A DNA stretch of 64,000 nt from Kitasatospora fiedleri (GCF_948472415.1 NZ_OX419519.1:5084001-5148000), one strand, 5' to 3'; shown: positions 1 through 9,996, counted from the first letter of the stretch. Made by a program: numbers and translations. Notes: a model not told the origin generated them from the sequence alone.

Positions 1-328
1 CCGGGTCGAACGGGATCTCGTGCCGGCCGAGCAGGCTGAGCCGCTTCTCGGCGCGAATCCGCTCGACGTCCAGGTCGGCGCGGTCGACGTCGACCGTGCG
101 GGGCGAGTGGTTCTCCAGGCCGAGCAGGACGGCCTTGGGGGTGCCGTGGCCGTGCCCGGTGGCGCCGAGCGAGCCGTACAGCTCGGCGCGGACGGTGGCG
201 ACCCGCTCCAGCAGGCCCTCGGAGCCGAGCCGGCGGGCGAACATCCGGGCCGCGCGCATCGGGCCCACGGTGTGCGAGGAGGAGGGGCCGATGCCGATGG
301 AGAAGAGGTCGAAGACGCTGATGGCCAC
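1..328 (-). CDS. sdaA: L-serine ammonia-lyase, N-terminal part (runs off left edge)
   Basis: Catalyses L-serine to pyruvate plus ammonia in the cytoplasm, using an Fe-S cluster in this family. Only the first 109 or so residues lie in the window. The N-terminus MAISVFDLFSIGIGPSSSHT followed by VGPMRAARMFARRL is the diagnostic beta-domain start of single-chain bacterial serine dehydratases. The GTG at 328 is chosen because homology begins there and AAGGA lies about nine bases upstream. It follows glyA in the same direction, so serine made or consumed by SHMT can be drained to pyruvate. Two strong hairpins lie between glyA and this gene, so it may be transcribed only partly with the gcv operon. 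Confidence 0.9.
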   Translation of the reverse strand, partial: MAISVFDLFSIGIGPSSSHTVGPMRAARMFARRLGSEGLLERVATVRAELYGSLGATGHGHGTPKAVLLGLENHSPRTVDVDRADLDVERIRAEKRLSLLGRHEIPFDP

Positions 329-401
329 GGGGTGACGTCCTTGTCCGGTCTCGTGGTGGTGTGCCGGTTCCCGCCCGGTGGGGCGGGGCGCGGCATGGAA
401 C

Positions 402-440
402 GGGGCACCGCGCGCACCTCTCCAGTGTGCGTGGTGCCCC
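402..440 (-). terminator. Hairpin between glyA and sdaA (distal)
   Basis: Arms 402-417 and 425-440 pair over 16 positions, two of them G-U, around a 7-base loop. There is no T tract, as is common for streptomycete stem-loop terminators. It is the second of two hairpins met by polymerase leaving glyA. Confidence 0.55.
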
Positions 441-445
441 GGGAA

Positions 446-481
446 GCCCGGGCGGGCCGCCGGTCGGGCGGCCCGCCGGGC
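446..481 (-). terminator. Hairpin immediately after glyA
   Basis: Perfect 11-bp arms at 451-461 and 467-477 extend by four more pairs across a one-base bulge to 446-481. It begins seven bases beyond the glyA stop codon, so it is a likely terminator or attenuator ahead of sdaA. Confidence 0.6.
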
Positions 482-487
482 GGGGTC

Positions 488-1756
<1,269 letters not shown>

Positions 1757-1772
1757 CAGGGGGGTCTCCCGG

Positions 1773-2147
1773 TCAGGCGCCGGTGAAGGCGGTGTAGCCG
1801 TCGGCGTCGAGCAGCTCGTCGGTCGCCTCGACCCGGACCTTGAACAGCCAACCGCCCTCGAAGGGCTCCGAGTTGACCAGGGCCGGCTCGTCGATGACCG
1901 CCTGGTTGACCTCGGTGACCTCGCCGGTGGCGGGGGAGTAGAGGTCGCTGACCGACTTGGTGGATTCGAGCTCGCCACAGGTCTCACCCGCGGTGACGGT
2001 GTCACCCACTGCGGGGAGCTGGACGTACACGATGTCGCCGAGGGCGTCGGCCGCGTGCGCGGTGATGCCGACCGTCGACACCCCGTCCACGGCGGCGGTC
2101 AGCCACTCGTGCTCCTTGGTGTACTGCAGGTGCGTGGGGTTGCTCAT
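1773..2147 (-). CDS. gcvH: Glycine cleavage system H protein
   Basis: Small lipoyl carrier (124 residues) that shuttles the aminomethyl group between the P, T and L proteins. The lipoyl-lysine motif GELESTKSVSDLY is present, with the attachment lysine at residue 64. The start ATG 2147 gives MSNPTHLQYTKEHEWL, the canonical beginning. It lies 104 bp downstream of gcvT and 16 bp upstream of glyA. The P protein gene (gcvP) is not in the window, which is normal for streptomycetes where it lies elsewhere. Confidence 0.97.
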   Translation of the reverse strand: MSNPTHLQYTKEHEWLTAAVDGVSTVGITAHAADALGDIVYVQLPAVGDTVTAGETCGELESTKSVSDLYSPATGEVTEVNQAVIDEPALVNSEPFEGGWLFKVRVEATDELLDADGYTAFTGA

Positions 2148-2251
2148 GGCGTCATTCTCCAGGATCGCGGGAGGGGCGGGCGCGGCCGTCCGCTGGGCGG
2201 ACGAACCGGAAAAGGACTGGCTCGGGGAGGAGGCCGGGGGAGAGGCCGAGG

Positions 2252-3370
2252 TCAGCGGGCACGCCGGTAGAACGGCAGCGCGACCACCTCGACCGGCTCG
2301 GCCTTGCCGCGGACGTCCACCGCGACGGTGCCACCCGGCTCGGCGTGCGCGGCGTCCACGTACGCGATGGCGATCGGCTTGCCCAGGGTCGGGGACGGCG
2401 CGCCGGAGGTGATCCGGCCGATCACGGCGCCCTCGGCGTCCACCACCGCGTACTCGGCGCGCGGGACGCGCCTGCCCTCGGAGACCAGGCCGACCAGCTT
2501 GCGCGGCGGGGCGGACTCGGCCGCGGCGGCGGCCTCCTCCAGCGCCTTGCGGCCGACGAAGGCGCCGTCGTTGGTGGTCTTGTCGAAGCGGACCACCCGG
2601 CCCAGGCCGGCGTCGAACGGGGTCAGCTCGGTGGACAGCTCGTGCCCGTACAGCGGCATGCCGGCCTCCAGGCGCAGCGTGTCGCGGCAGGACAGGCCGC
2701 ACGGGACCAGGCCCTCGGCGGTGCCCGCCTCGGTCAGCGCGGTCCACAGGTGCGCGGCGTCGGCCGGGGCGCAGAACACCTCGAAGCCGTCCTCGCCGGT
2801 GTAGCCGGTGCGGGCCAGCCAGACCTGGCGGCCGGCCACGGTGGCGGGCAGCAGGGCGTAGTACTTCAGGCCGGGCAGGTCGGCGTCGGTCAGCTTGGCC
2901 AGGATGCCGTTCGCCTCCGGGCCCTGGACGGCGAGCAGCGCGTAGGCGTCCCGGTCGTCGCGGACCACGGCGTCGAAGCCGGCCGCGCGCTCGGTCAGCG
3001 CGTCCAGCACCACCTGGGCGTTGGAGGCGTTGGCCACCACCAGGTACTCGTGCTCGGCGGTGCGGTAGACGATCAGGTCGTCCAGGATGCCGCCGTCCTC
3101 GCGGCAGATCATGGTGTAGCGGGCGCGCAGCACGCCGAGCGCGGAGATGAAGCCGACCAGGGCGTGGTCGAGCAGCTCGCCGGCCTGCGGGCCGGAGACG
3201 GTGATCTCGCCCATGTGCGAGAGGTCGAACAGGCCCGCCTTCGTGCGGACCGCGAGGTGCTCCTCGCGCTCGCTGCCGTAGCGCAGCGGCATGTCCCAGC
3301 CCGCGAAGTCGGTCATGGTGGCGCCGAGCGAGCGGTGCAGCGCGTCGAGCGCGGTCAGGCGGAGGGACAC
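2252..3370 (-). CDS. gcvT: Glycine cleavage system T protein (aminomethyltransferase)
   Basis: Transfers the methylene unit from aminomethyl-lipoyl-H protein to tetrahydrofolate and releases ammonia. It has 372 residues, a normal length. Blocks ALHRSLGATMTDFAGWDMPL, AGLFDLSHMGEI and ARTGYTGEDGFEVF are typical of GcvT. The start is GTG 3370, which leaves about 35 bases between the end of the tandem glycine riboswitch and the gene. First gene of the gcvT-gcvH-glyA-sdaA cluster, so the riboswitch governs the whole set. Confidence 0.97.
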   Translation of the reverse strand: MSLRLTALDALHRSLGATMTDFAGWDMPLRYGSEREEHLAVRTKAGLFDLSHMGEITVSGPQAGELLDHALVGFISALGVLRARYTMICREDGGILDDLIVYRTAEHEYLVVANASNAQVVLDALTERAAGFDAVVRDDRDAYALLAVQGPEANGILAKLTDADLPGLKYYALLPATVAGRQVWLARTGYTGEDGFEVFCAPADAAHLWTALTEAGTAEGLVPCGLSCRDTLRLEAGMPLYGHELSTELTPFDAGLGRVVRFDKTTNDGAFVGRKALEEAAAAAESAPPRKLVGLVSEGRRVPRAEYAVVDAEGAVIGRITSGAPSPTLGKPIAIAYVDAAHAEPGGTVAVDVRGKAEPVEVVALPFYRRAR

Positions 3371-3404
3371 GACAGGACTCCCGGGATCTGGAAACGGGCA
3401 GGCT

Positions 3405-3620
3405 GGGGCGAATCTCCCCCATCTGTCGTCGAACCTGAGAGCTTCGCCGCCTCCTGAACAGGATGGCGGCTTGCACCGTGGGTGGGCGCACGGCGCGGCC
3501 GTGTCCACTTTCCAGATCTGCCTCGCCCGGGCGGTAGGGGTGCCTGAGAGATTCCGGGGAGGACTTGCTCCTTCGGCGCCGGTCGCGGCCTGTGCCAGGC
3601 CGTTCCGGCTCTCCCGCGCG
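3405..3620 (-). ncRNA. Tandem glycine riboswitch upstream of gcvT
   Basis: On the minus strand two consecutive aptamers can be read. The first begins near 3616 with GGGAGAGCC and includes GCCGAAGGAGCAA and AATCTCTCAGGCACC. The second includes GGTGCAAGCCGCC, GCGGCGAAGCTCTCAGG and ends with GGGGGAGATTCGCC near 3405. These are the conserved core strings of the type I/II glycine aptamers, and the location before gcvT is the classic one. It is expected to turn the cluster on when glycine is in excess. Confidence 0.92.
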
Positions 3621-3751
3621 GGTTCGAGCGGCCGGTATGAAGTTAGGGCGGGCCCATCATGGCATGCCGGGGGCGGGTCGCGGGAGAGGGGGCCGGAGCG
3701 GGCCCGGCGGACGGGGCCGCACCGGGCCGCCGCGCCGGGTCCGCGCGCCGC

Positions 3752-3757
3752 TAATCT
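3752..3757 (+). promoter_or_regulatory. Putative -10 box of the first SseB gene
   Basis: TAATCT matches the TAnnnT actinomycete -10 pattern, 28 bases before the ATG at 3786. A GGAGGG ribosome site lies between. No convincing -35 was seen. It sits in the divergent interval shared with the glycine riboswitch. Confidence 0.45.
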
Positions 3758-3785
3758 GATCGCAACCGCGGATGTGGAGGGCGAG

Positions 3786-4553
3786 ATGGGGTTCCCGCTG
3801 GACGGGGTGCTGGAGGGCGGGCCCTGGCCGGCCAACGAGCTGGAGCAGGTGCTGACGGCCGCGCTCGGCGACCCCGGGGCGACGCCCCGGGTGATCGAGG
3901 TGCTGGCCCGCAGCCAGGTGTGGATTCCGCTGCCGTCCGGCACCTCCCCGGACGCCGAGGCGCTGGACCTGCCGACGCTGGAGCTGGCCGGGGCGCCGTA
4001 CGTCCCGGTGTACTCCTCGCAGGAGCAGTACCTCCGGCACTGCCCGGGCATCCCGTTCGCGATCGCCCCGATGTGGGAGTTCGCCCGCGGGCTGCCGCTG
4101 GGCATCGGCGTCGCGGTCAACCCGGAGGCGCCGGTGGGCATCCCGGTGCCGCCGGAGGGCGTCGGCGAGCTGCGGCGCGGGCCGCGCGGCGAGCAGTGGG
4201 AGGCGCAGGGGGTGACCGAGGGGGCCCGGGTGGCGCTCAAGGAGCCCGAGCCGCACCAGGAGCCGTTCGCCTTCCTGGCCGCCGCGACCGGCGAACTCGT
4301 CGCGCTGCCCGGCGTCCTGACGGCCCGTCGGGCGCTGGCCCGGGTGGAGGGCGAGCCGACCCTGCTGTACGTCGGCGTGCAGCTGGACCCGGCGGCCCCC
4401 GCCGACCCGGCCGAGGTGAACACCGCGCTGGGCCGGGCGCTCGGAACCGCGCCGCCCAGCTGGGGCGTCCACCTGGTGCTGCTCGACCTGGTCGCCGATC
4501 CGGTGGTGGACTGGATGCTGGGGCGGGTACAGCCCTTCTACGTGCGGCCGTGA
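3786..4553 (+). CDS. SseB-family protein (first of a pair)
   Basis: 255 residues with the SseB N-terminal domain features: LEQVLTAALGDPGATPRVIE, then SQVWIPLPSG, VPVYSSQEQY and an acidic, proline-rich C-terminal half ending in QPFYVRP. SseB was named for enhanced serine sensitivity in E. coli; its biochemical role is not settled. The ATG is preceded by GGAGGG. The gene is divergent from the serine/glycine catabolic cluster and followed by a second SseB-type gene. The neighbourhood makes a link to serine tolerance tempting, but that is inference. Cytoplasmic; no signal peptide or membrane segment seen. Confidence 0.75.
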   Translation: MGFPLDGVLEGGPWPANELEQVLTAALGDPGATPRVIEVLARSQVWIPLPSGTSPDAEALDLPTLELAGAPYVPVYSSQEQYLRHCPGIPFAIAPMWEFARGLPLGIGVAVNPEAPVGIPVPPEGVGELRRGPRGEQWEAQGVTEGARVALKEPEPHQEPFAFLAAATGELVALPGVLTARRALARVEGEPTLLYVGVQLDPAAPADPAEVNTALGRALGTAPPSWGVHLVLLDLVADPVVDWMLGRVQPFYVRP

Positions 4554-4669
4554 CGGCGGCCCCGGTCCGCCGCGCGGGGCACGGCGGCATGACGGCTGTC
4601 GGGTGCGCCCCATAGGGTTGCCCGGAACACCGGAGCACGGCGGAACGGACGAAGAGAGTAGGCGGCGAC

Positions 4670-5494
4670 GTGACGGGAGCAGCCGGCGACCCGGGGGCGG
4701 TCGAACGCGCCCTCGCAGCGGTCGCGCCGGAGCGCTGGGAGGCGTACGAGGGGCTGCTGCGGGCCCTGGCCGGCGGGCAGGTCTGGATGCTGCTCTGGCA
4801 CGGCAGCCCCGGCAGTCCGGACGCCCAGTACGGGAACATGGACGTCGGCGGCCACGGCTACGCGCCCGGCGCGACCTCCCCCGGGCAGCTCGCGGCCAGC
4901 GGCTGGACGCGCGCCCACGAGGTGGTCTCCGGGCTGGAGATCGCCGCCGCGCTGTACCGCTCGCGCTGGGGCCTGTGGCTCGACCCGCACCGCCCCGGCG
5001 GCGGCGTCGGCGTGCCCTGGGCCGACCTGCGGCGGATCGCGCTCGGCCTGGACCGGCTGCCGGCCGGGCCGCTGCGGATCTCCGAACCCCCGGTGCAGGG
5101 CTCGCCGTTCTTCGCCGTGCTGGAGCAGCAGGCGGGCGAGGTGCGGCCGCTGCGCTCGCTGCGCCGGGCCTGGGTGCAGCCGGTGCTGGGCGAGGGCTAC
5201 CTGGCGATCGGGCTGGACCTGTACGACACCTCGCCGCCGTCCGTGGAGGCGGCCCGGGCGCTGGTGCAGCGGGCGGCCGCGCAGGCGCCGGAGGGGCCCG
5301 GGGTGTCCACCGTGGTGATGGCCGACGAGTTCGACCCGGTGGCGATGTGGATGTGGGCCAACGCCCGCCCGTTCTTCGACCGGCAGGGCGCCCAGCAGGC
5401 CGGGCCGACCGGCTTCGGTCACGCAGCGCAACCGTCGGCCGGGCCGGCCCAGGGGTGGCCGCAGGCTCCCTGGCCGGGCTATCCGGGCCGTTGA
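4670..5494 (+). CDS. SseB-family protein (second of a pair)
   Basis: 274 residues starting at GTG 4670, behind a TAGGGT -10-like box at 4613-4618. It shares with its neighbour the layout of N-terminal helix, AGGQVWMLLWHG strand block, and C-terminal MWANARPFFDR block that parallels VDWMLGRVQPFYVRP. The two are therefore probably diverged paralogues. The C-terminus adds a Gly/Pro/Gln-rich tail of about 35 residues. Function unknown; cytoplasmic. An A-tract/T-tract terminator lies directly downstream. Confidence 0.65.
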   Translation: MTGAAGDPGAVERALAAVAPERWEAYEGLLRALAGGQVWMLLWHGSPGSPDAQYGNMDVGGHGYAPGATSPGQLAASGWTRAHEVVSGLEIAAALYRSRWGLWLDPHRPGGGVGVPWADLRRIALGLDRLPAGPLRISEPPVQGSPFFAVLEQQAGEVRPLRSLRRAWVQPVLGEGYLAIGLDLYDTSPPSVEAARALVQRAAAQAPEGPGVSTVVMADEFDPVAMWMWANARPFFDRQGAQQAGPTGFGHAAQPSAGPAQGWPQAPWPGYPGR

Positions 5495-5516
5495 ACCTAC
5501 CCTGACGCCCCGTCGG

Positions 5517-5560
5517 AAAACCCCCGCCCCGACCTTTTGCCCGGTCGGCGGGGGTTTTTT
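5517..5560. terminator. Bidirectional rho-independent-like terminator
   Basis: Arms 5517-5534 and 5543-5558 pair (two-base bulge at 5529-5530) around an 8-base loop. They are flanked by AAAA on one side and six T on the other. It ends the SseB pair. Confidence 0.85.
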
Positions 5561-6082
5561 ACCGCTCCATGATCTACGCGCGCAACCCCGCGTGCCACCT
5601 GGCGTTTTCCCGCCACTGGCGGGGTGTCGTCAGTGTGCCCCTTGACGGACGCGTAACAGCTGTGTGAAGAGCGATATGCGTCGACAACGGAATTGCATGC
5701 CAACAGATCACAGTTAGGCATCCTTCGGCATGGGGGTCTTCCGCCGGGCACTTCCCATGACAGAGAGTGCTGCGCAATGCGGAGCGCGACTCGAACCCCA
5801 CGAAGGTGAACGCGTCCCCGCCAGCGCATGAACCGCACGACGCGTTTCTCCGTGCGGCAGCACCGTGCACGTCGGAGGCCTCCTGACCCGGAGCGCCCCA
5901 GCTCGGCGGACCTCCGGCCGGAGGCGGCCGAGGGATGCCCGCACCACCAGCAACGCCCTGCTTGCTCAACGCACTTCTGCACCGCCGCATCGGCGCCCGG
6001 CACCACCGAAACCGCTCTGCACTTCCGCACCGCACGCGACTCCGTGGGCCGGCCACCGTCGGCGAGGGGAACGAACTGACTC
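5561..6082 (+). promoter_or_regulatory. Gene-free interval with the presumed dpp operon promoter
   Basis: No frame here looks like a gene. A patch at about 5640-5725 is clearly less GC-rich than its surroundings. It contains TTGACG (5642-5647) and TTGCAT (5693-5698) followed 16 bases later by TAGGCA (5715-5720), which are candidate promoter elements. The leader to the first transporter gene would then be about 360 bases. No riboswitch family was recognised in it. Confidence 0.35.
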
Positions 6083-7081
6083 ATGACCACACCCACCGAG
6101 ACCCCTGGTTCGGCGGCCGACGCACAGCCTGACGGCTCGTCAATCGCCGAGCCGCCCAAGAAGATCGAGGGACGATCACCCGGTCGCATCGCCTGGGAGC
6201 GCCTCAAGCGCGACAAGGTCGCCCTGGCCGGCGGCGCCGTGGTGATCCTGCTGATCCTCGCGGCCCTCCTGGCGCCGGTGCTCACCGCGCTGTTCGGGCA
6301 CCCGGTCGACGAGCCGCACGCGGACCAGATCAACCCCGACCTGGGCCTGCCCAAGGGCGCCTTCGGCGGCATCAGCGGCGACTACCTGCTCGGTGTCGAC
6401 CCGACCTTCGGCCGTGACGTGTTCTCCCGAATCCTCTACGGCGCCCGGATCTCGCTGCTGGTCGCGCTCGGCGCGGCGGCGGTGGCGATCGTCATCGGCG
6501 TGGTGCTGGGCATCATGGCCGGCTACTTCGGCGGCTGGGTGGACTCGGTCATCAGCCGGGTGATGGACGTCCTGCTGGCCTTCCCGCAGCTGCTGTTCAG
6601 CATCGCGCTGGTCTCGGTGATCCCCAACTCGGTGCTCGGACTGGGCGACACGACGGTGCGCGTCCTGGTGCTGATGACGGTGATCGGCTTCTTCGGCTGG
6701 CCGTACATCGGACGCATCGTCCGGGGCCAGGCGATGTCGCTGCGCGAACGCGAGTTCGTCGACGCCGCCCGCAGCCTCGGCGCCGGCCGCGCGCACATCC
6801 TGTTCCGCGAACTGCTGCCCAACCTGGTGGCGCCGATCCTGGTCTACACGACCCTGATCATCCCCACCAACATCCTGAACGAGGCGGCGCTCAGCTTCCT
6901 CGGGGCCGGCGTCCGGCCGCCCACCCCGTCCTGGGGCCAGATGCTCTCGGACGCGGTCGGGATCTACCAGGCCGATCCCACCTACATGGTGATCCCCGGT
7001 CTCGCCATCTTCATCACCGTGCTCGCCTTCAACCTCTTCGGTGACGGCCTGCGTGACGCTCTCGACCCCAAGGGCAACTGA
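6083..7081 (+). CDS. Peptide/nickel ABC transporter permease, DppC/OppC type
   Basis: 332-residue inner-membrane subunit. A cytoplasmic N-terminus is followed by a first helix near residues 50-70, and then the periplasm-facing loop with GVDPTFGRDVFSRILYGAR typical of OppC/DppC. The EAA-type coupling segment DAARSLGAGRAHILFREL lies near residues 233-250. It pairs with the DppB-type permease at 8998. It is first in the operon, before the binding protein, which is an unusual order compared with the classic A-B-C-D-F. Next gene starts 28 bases downstream. Confidence 0.93.
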   Translation: MTTPTETPGSAADAQPDGSSIAEPPKKIEGRSPGRIAWERLKRDKVALAGGAVVILLILAALLAPVLTALFGHPVDEPHADQINPDLGLPKGAFGGISGDYLLGVDPTFGRDVFSRILYGARISLLVALGAAAVAIVIGVVLGIMAGYFGGWVDSVISRVMDVLLAFPQLLFSIALVSVIPNSVLGLGDTTVRVLVLMTVIGFFGWPYIGRIVRGQAMSLREREFVDAARSLGAGRAHILFRELLPNLVAPILVYTTLIIPTNILNEAALSFLGAGVRPPTPSWGQMLSDAVGIYQADPTYMVIPGLAIFITVLAFNLFGDGLRDALDPKGN

Positions 7082-7109
7082 GCCCGCAACTCTGGAGGAT
7101 CTCCAACCC

Positions 7110-8879
7110 ATGAAGCGAAACAGGACGCTCGCGGCCGCTGCCCTGGTGGCCGCCCTCGCCCTCACCACCGCGGCCTGCGGCGGCAGCAAGGGCGGCTCGG
7201 GCGGCGACAACGCGAGCAAGGGCGGTTCGGCGGGGTTCAACGCGGCGGCCGAGAAGGTGGTGAACCCGTCCGACAAGAAGGGCGGCACCCTCAACCTGTG
7301 GACCACCACCGACGTGGACTCGCTCGACCCCGGTCGCGCGTACTACGCCTCGGTGTGGAACTACGAGCGCTTCTACACCCGGACCCTGCTGGCCTTCGAC
7401 GGCAAGCCGGGCAAGGACGGCCTGAACCTCGTCCCCGACCTGGCCACCGCCAAGCCGGAGATCTCCGCCGACGGCAAGACCTACACCTTCAAGCTGAAGT
7501 CCGGCCTGAAGTTCGAGGACGGCTCGGTCATCACCTCGAAGGACATCAAGTACGGCATCGAGCGCATCTTCGCGCAGGACGTCGTCTCCGGCGGCCCGAC
7601 CTACCTGATCAACGAGCTGGACCAGGGCCAGGACTACAAGGGCCCCTACACCGACGCCGACCCGAACAAGCTCGGCCTCAAGACGGTGGAGACCCCGGAC
7701 GACACCACCATCGTCTTCCACCTGGCCAAGCCGAACTCGGACTTCCCGTACCTGCTGGCCATGGGCTCCGCCGCCCCCGTCCCGCAGAAGCTGGACACCG
7801 GCTCCAAGTACGGCGACAAGCCGGTCTCCTCCGGCCCGTACAAGTTCAAGTCGGTCGAGCCGGGCAAGGGCTACGAGCTGGTCCGCAACGAGAACTGGGA
7901 CGCCTCCACCGACCCGTTCCGCAAGGCGCTGCCGGACGTCGTCAAGCTGACCGTCACCACCAACGCCGACGACATGGACGCCCGCCTGCTGGCGAACACC
8001 GCCGACCTCGACTGGGCCCAGACCGGCCTGTCGCAGGCCGCCCAGGTCAAGGTGCTCCAGGACCCGGCCCTCAAGGCCAACACCGACGACCCGTACAACG
8101 GCTTCATCCGGTACGTCACGATGGCCCCGTCGGTCGCCCCGTTCGACAACATCCACTGCCGCAACGCGGTGCTGTACGCGGCCGACTCCACCGCCCTGCA
8201 GACCGCCCGCGGCGGCTCGGTGGCCGGTTCGCTGTTCGGCTCGATGCTGCCCCCGAACATCCTCGGCTCCGACGACTACGACCCGTTCGGCCTGACCAAG
8301 GGCAAGCCGAACCTGGACAAGGCCAAGGAGGAGCTGGCGGCCTGCGGCCAGCCCAACGGCTTCCACACCACCATCGCGGTGCGCGGCAACAAGCCGAAGG
8401 AGGTCAACTCCGCGGTGGCGCTGCAGACCGCCCTCAAGGCCGCCAACATCGACGTCACCGTCGACCAGTACGACGGCAAGCTGATCTCCTCGGTGATCGG
8501 CGCGCCCGACGTGGTCAAGTCCAAGGGCTACGGCCTGATCGTGATGGGCTGGGGCGCCGACTACCCGACCGGCTCCGGCTACCTGCAGCCGCTGGTCGAC
8601 GGCCGCTTCATCGCCAGCAACGGCAACAACAACTACGCCGAGATCAACGACCCGGAGATCAACGGCTGGTTCGACCAGGCCGCGCAGGAGACCGACCCGG
8701 CCAAGGCCGCGGACCTCTACAAGAAGATCAACCACAAGGTGGTCGACGGCGCCTACTACCTGCCGATCGTCGCCGACAAGGCCCTGAACTGGCGCAACCC
8801 GCGCCTGACCAACGTCTACATCACCGACGCCTACGGCGAGGTCGACTTCCAGGCGCTCGGCGTCTCCGACGGCAAGTGA
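7110..8879 (+). CDS. Peptide-binding lipoprotein of the ABC transporter (SBP family 5)
   Basis: 589-residue extracytoplasmic solute-binding protein. The N-terminus MKRNRTL plus an Ala/Leu-rich helix leads to the lipobox TTAAC with the lipidated cysteine at residue 23, then a Gly/Ser linker. The mature part has the SBP_bac_5 signature: ADGKTYTFKLKSGLKFEDGS, ITSKDIKYGIERIF and VSSGPYKFK. ATG 7110 is preceded by GGAGGA. Codons look strongly biased, as for a highly expressed gene. It likely binds oligopeptides; the ligand cannot be read from sequence. Confidence 0.94.
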   Translation: MKRNRTLAAAALVAALALTTAACGGSKGGSGGDNASKGGSAGFNAAAEKVVNPSDKKGGTLNLWTTTDVDSLDPGRAYYASVWNYERFYTRTLLAFDGKPGKDGLNLVPDLATAKPEISADGKTYTFKLKSGLKFEDGSVITSKDIKYGIERIFAQDVVSGGPTYLINELDQGQDYKGPYTDADPNKLGLKTVETPDDTTIVFHLAKPNSDFPYLLAMGSAAPVPQKLDTGSKYGDKPVSSGPYKFKSVEPGKGYELVRNENWDASTDPFRKALPDVVKLTVTTNADDMDARLLANTADLDWAQTGLSQAAQVKVLQDPALKANTDDPYNGFIRYVTMAPSVAPFDNIHCRNAVLYAADSTALQTARGGSVAGSLFGSMLPPNILGSDDYDPFGLTKGKPNLDKAKEELAACGQPNGFHTTIAVRGNKPKEVNSAVALQTALKAANIDVTVDQYDGKLISSVIGAPDVVKSKGYGLIVMGWGADYPTGSGYLQPLVDGRFIASNGNNNYAEINDPEINGWFDQAAQETDPAKAADLYKKINHKVVDGAYYLPIVADKALNWRNPRLTNVYITDAYGEVDFQALGVSDGK

Positions 8880-8926
8880 CCTGACCTTCTCCTGAGTTCT
8901 CACCGCTAGTCCGAAGGGCAGGTGAA

Positions 8927-8990
8927 GGCCCTGCCGGGGCCGGCCGGGAGCTCCCCCACCGGGGAGACCCGGCCGGCCCGCGGCAGGGCC
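8927..8990 (+). promoter_or_regulatory. Long intercistronic hairpin between binding protein and permease
   Basis: Three nested perfect arms: 8927-8936 with 8981-8990 (10 bp), 8937-8948 with 8968-8979 (12 bp), and 8951-8956 with 8961-8966 (6 bp), loop CACC. It ends seven bases before the GTG of the next gene, so it also takes up the space where that gene's ribosome site should be. It likely limits expression of the downstream genes relative to the lipoprotein, or stabilises the lipoprotein mRNA. Confidence 0.8.
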
Positions 8991-8997
8991 GACCGCA

Positions 8998-9996
8998 GTG
9001 CTCGTGTATCTCGTCAGGCGACTGCTCAACGTCGCCTTCATGCTGTTGGTGGTCGCCGCGGTGACCTTCGGCATCTTCTTCATGGTGCCGAAGCTCACCG
9101 GGACCGACCCCGCGATGCTCTACGTGGGCAAGATCGCGGACAAGGCGGCGGTCGAGGGCATCCGCCACAAGATGGGCCTCGACAAGTCGATCATCGAACA
9201 GTTCTGGCTCTTCCTGCGCGGGGTGTTCGCCGGCCGCGACTTCAACGCCGGCACCGACCTGACCCACTGCGCTGCCCCCTGCCTGGGCTACTCGTTCAAG
9301 ACCGAGCAGGAGGTCTGGCCGCTCCTGCTCAACCGGGTCGGCGTCGACATCTCGCTCGCGGTCGGGGCCTCCGTGCTCTGGCTGGTGTTCGGCACCGCCA
9401 CCGGCATCATCTCCGCGCTGCGCCGCGGCACCGCGCTGGACCGCGTCACCATGACCGTCGCGCTGGCCGGCGTCTCGCTGCCGATGTACTTCACCGGCCT
9501 GGTCGCGCTCGCGGTGTTCGTCAACCAGCTCGGCTGGTTCCCCAACAACTACACCGACTTCGCGGACGACCCGGTCTCCTGGTTCCAGGGGCTGGTGCTG
9601 CCCTGGGTGACCCTGGCGTTCCTGTTCGCCGCGACCTACGCCCGGCTCAGTCGGGCCACCCTGCTGGACGTCCTCGGCGAGGACTACATCCGCACCGCGC
9701 GGGCCAAGGGCCTCCGGGAGCCGGTGGTCATCGGCAAGCACGCCATGCGCTCCACGCTGACCCCGATCCTGACCATCTTCGGCATGGACCTCGGCGGCCT
9801 GCTCGGCGGCGCGGTGCTCACCGAGAAGACCTTCAACCTGCGCGGGCTCGGCTACGAGGCGGTCACCTCGATCCAGTCCAGCGACCTCCCGGTGATCATG
9901 GGCGTGACCCTGTTCGCCGCGTTCTTCATCATCATGGCCAACCTCGCGGTTGACCTGCTGTACGCCGTCGTCGACCCCCGGGTGAGGCTGACATGA
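8998..9996 (+). CDS. Peptide ABC transporter permease, DppB/OppB type
   Basis: 332 residues, inner membrane. It starts MLVYLVRRLLNVAFMLLVVA, the typical first helix of DppB-type permeases, followed by a large extracytoplasmic loop and further helices. The EAA coupling loop DYIRTARAKGLREPVVIGK is near residues 230-250. GTG 8998 is chosen for the homology start; a second GTG lies two codons on. No clear Shine-Dalgarno sequence exists, because the preceding bases belong to the hairpin. The stop overlaps the next gene by ATGA. Confidence 0.93.
   Translation: MLVYLVRRLLNVAFMLLVVAAVTFGIFFMVPKLTGTDPAMLYVGKIADKAAVEGIRHKMGLDKSIIEQFWLFLRGVFAGRDFNAGTDLTHCAAPCLGYSFKTEQEVWPLLLNRVGVDISLAVGASVLWLVFGTATGIISALRRGTALDRVTMTVALAGVSLPMYFTGLVALAVFVNQLGWFPNNYTDFADDPVSWFQGLVLPWVTLAFLFAATYARLSRATLLDVLGEDYIRTARAKGLREPVVIGKHAMRSTLTPILTIFGMDLGGLLGGAVLTEKTFNLRGLGYEAVTSIQSSDLPVIMGVTLFAAFFIIMANLAVDLLYAVVDPRVRLT

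Noticed and set aside
5574..6056. Open frames on both strands in the spacer before the transporter
   Set aside because: No ribosome sites, no family features, and the codon third positions are not GC-biased as in real genes here.
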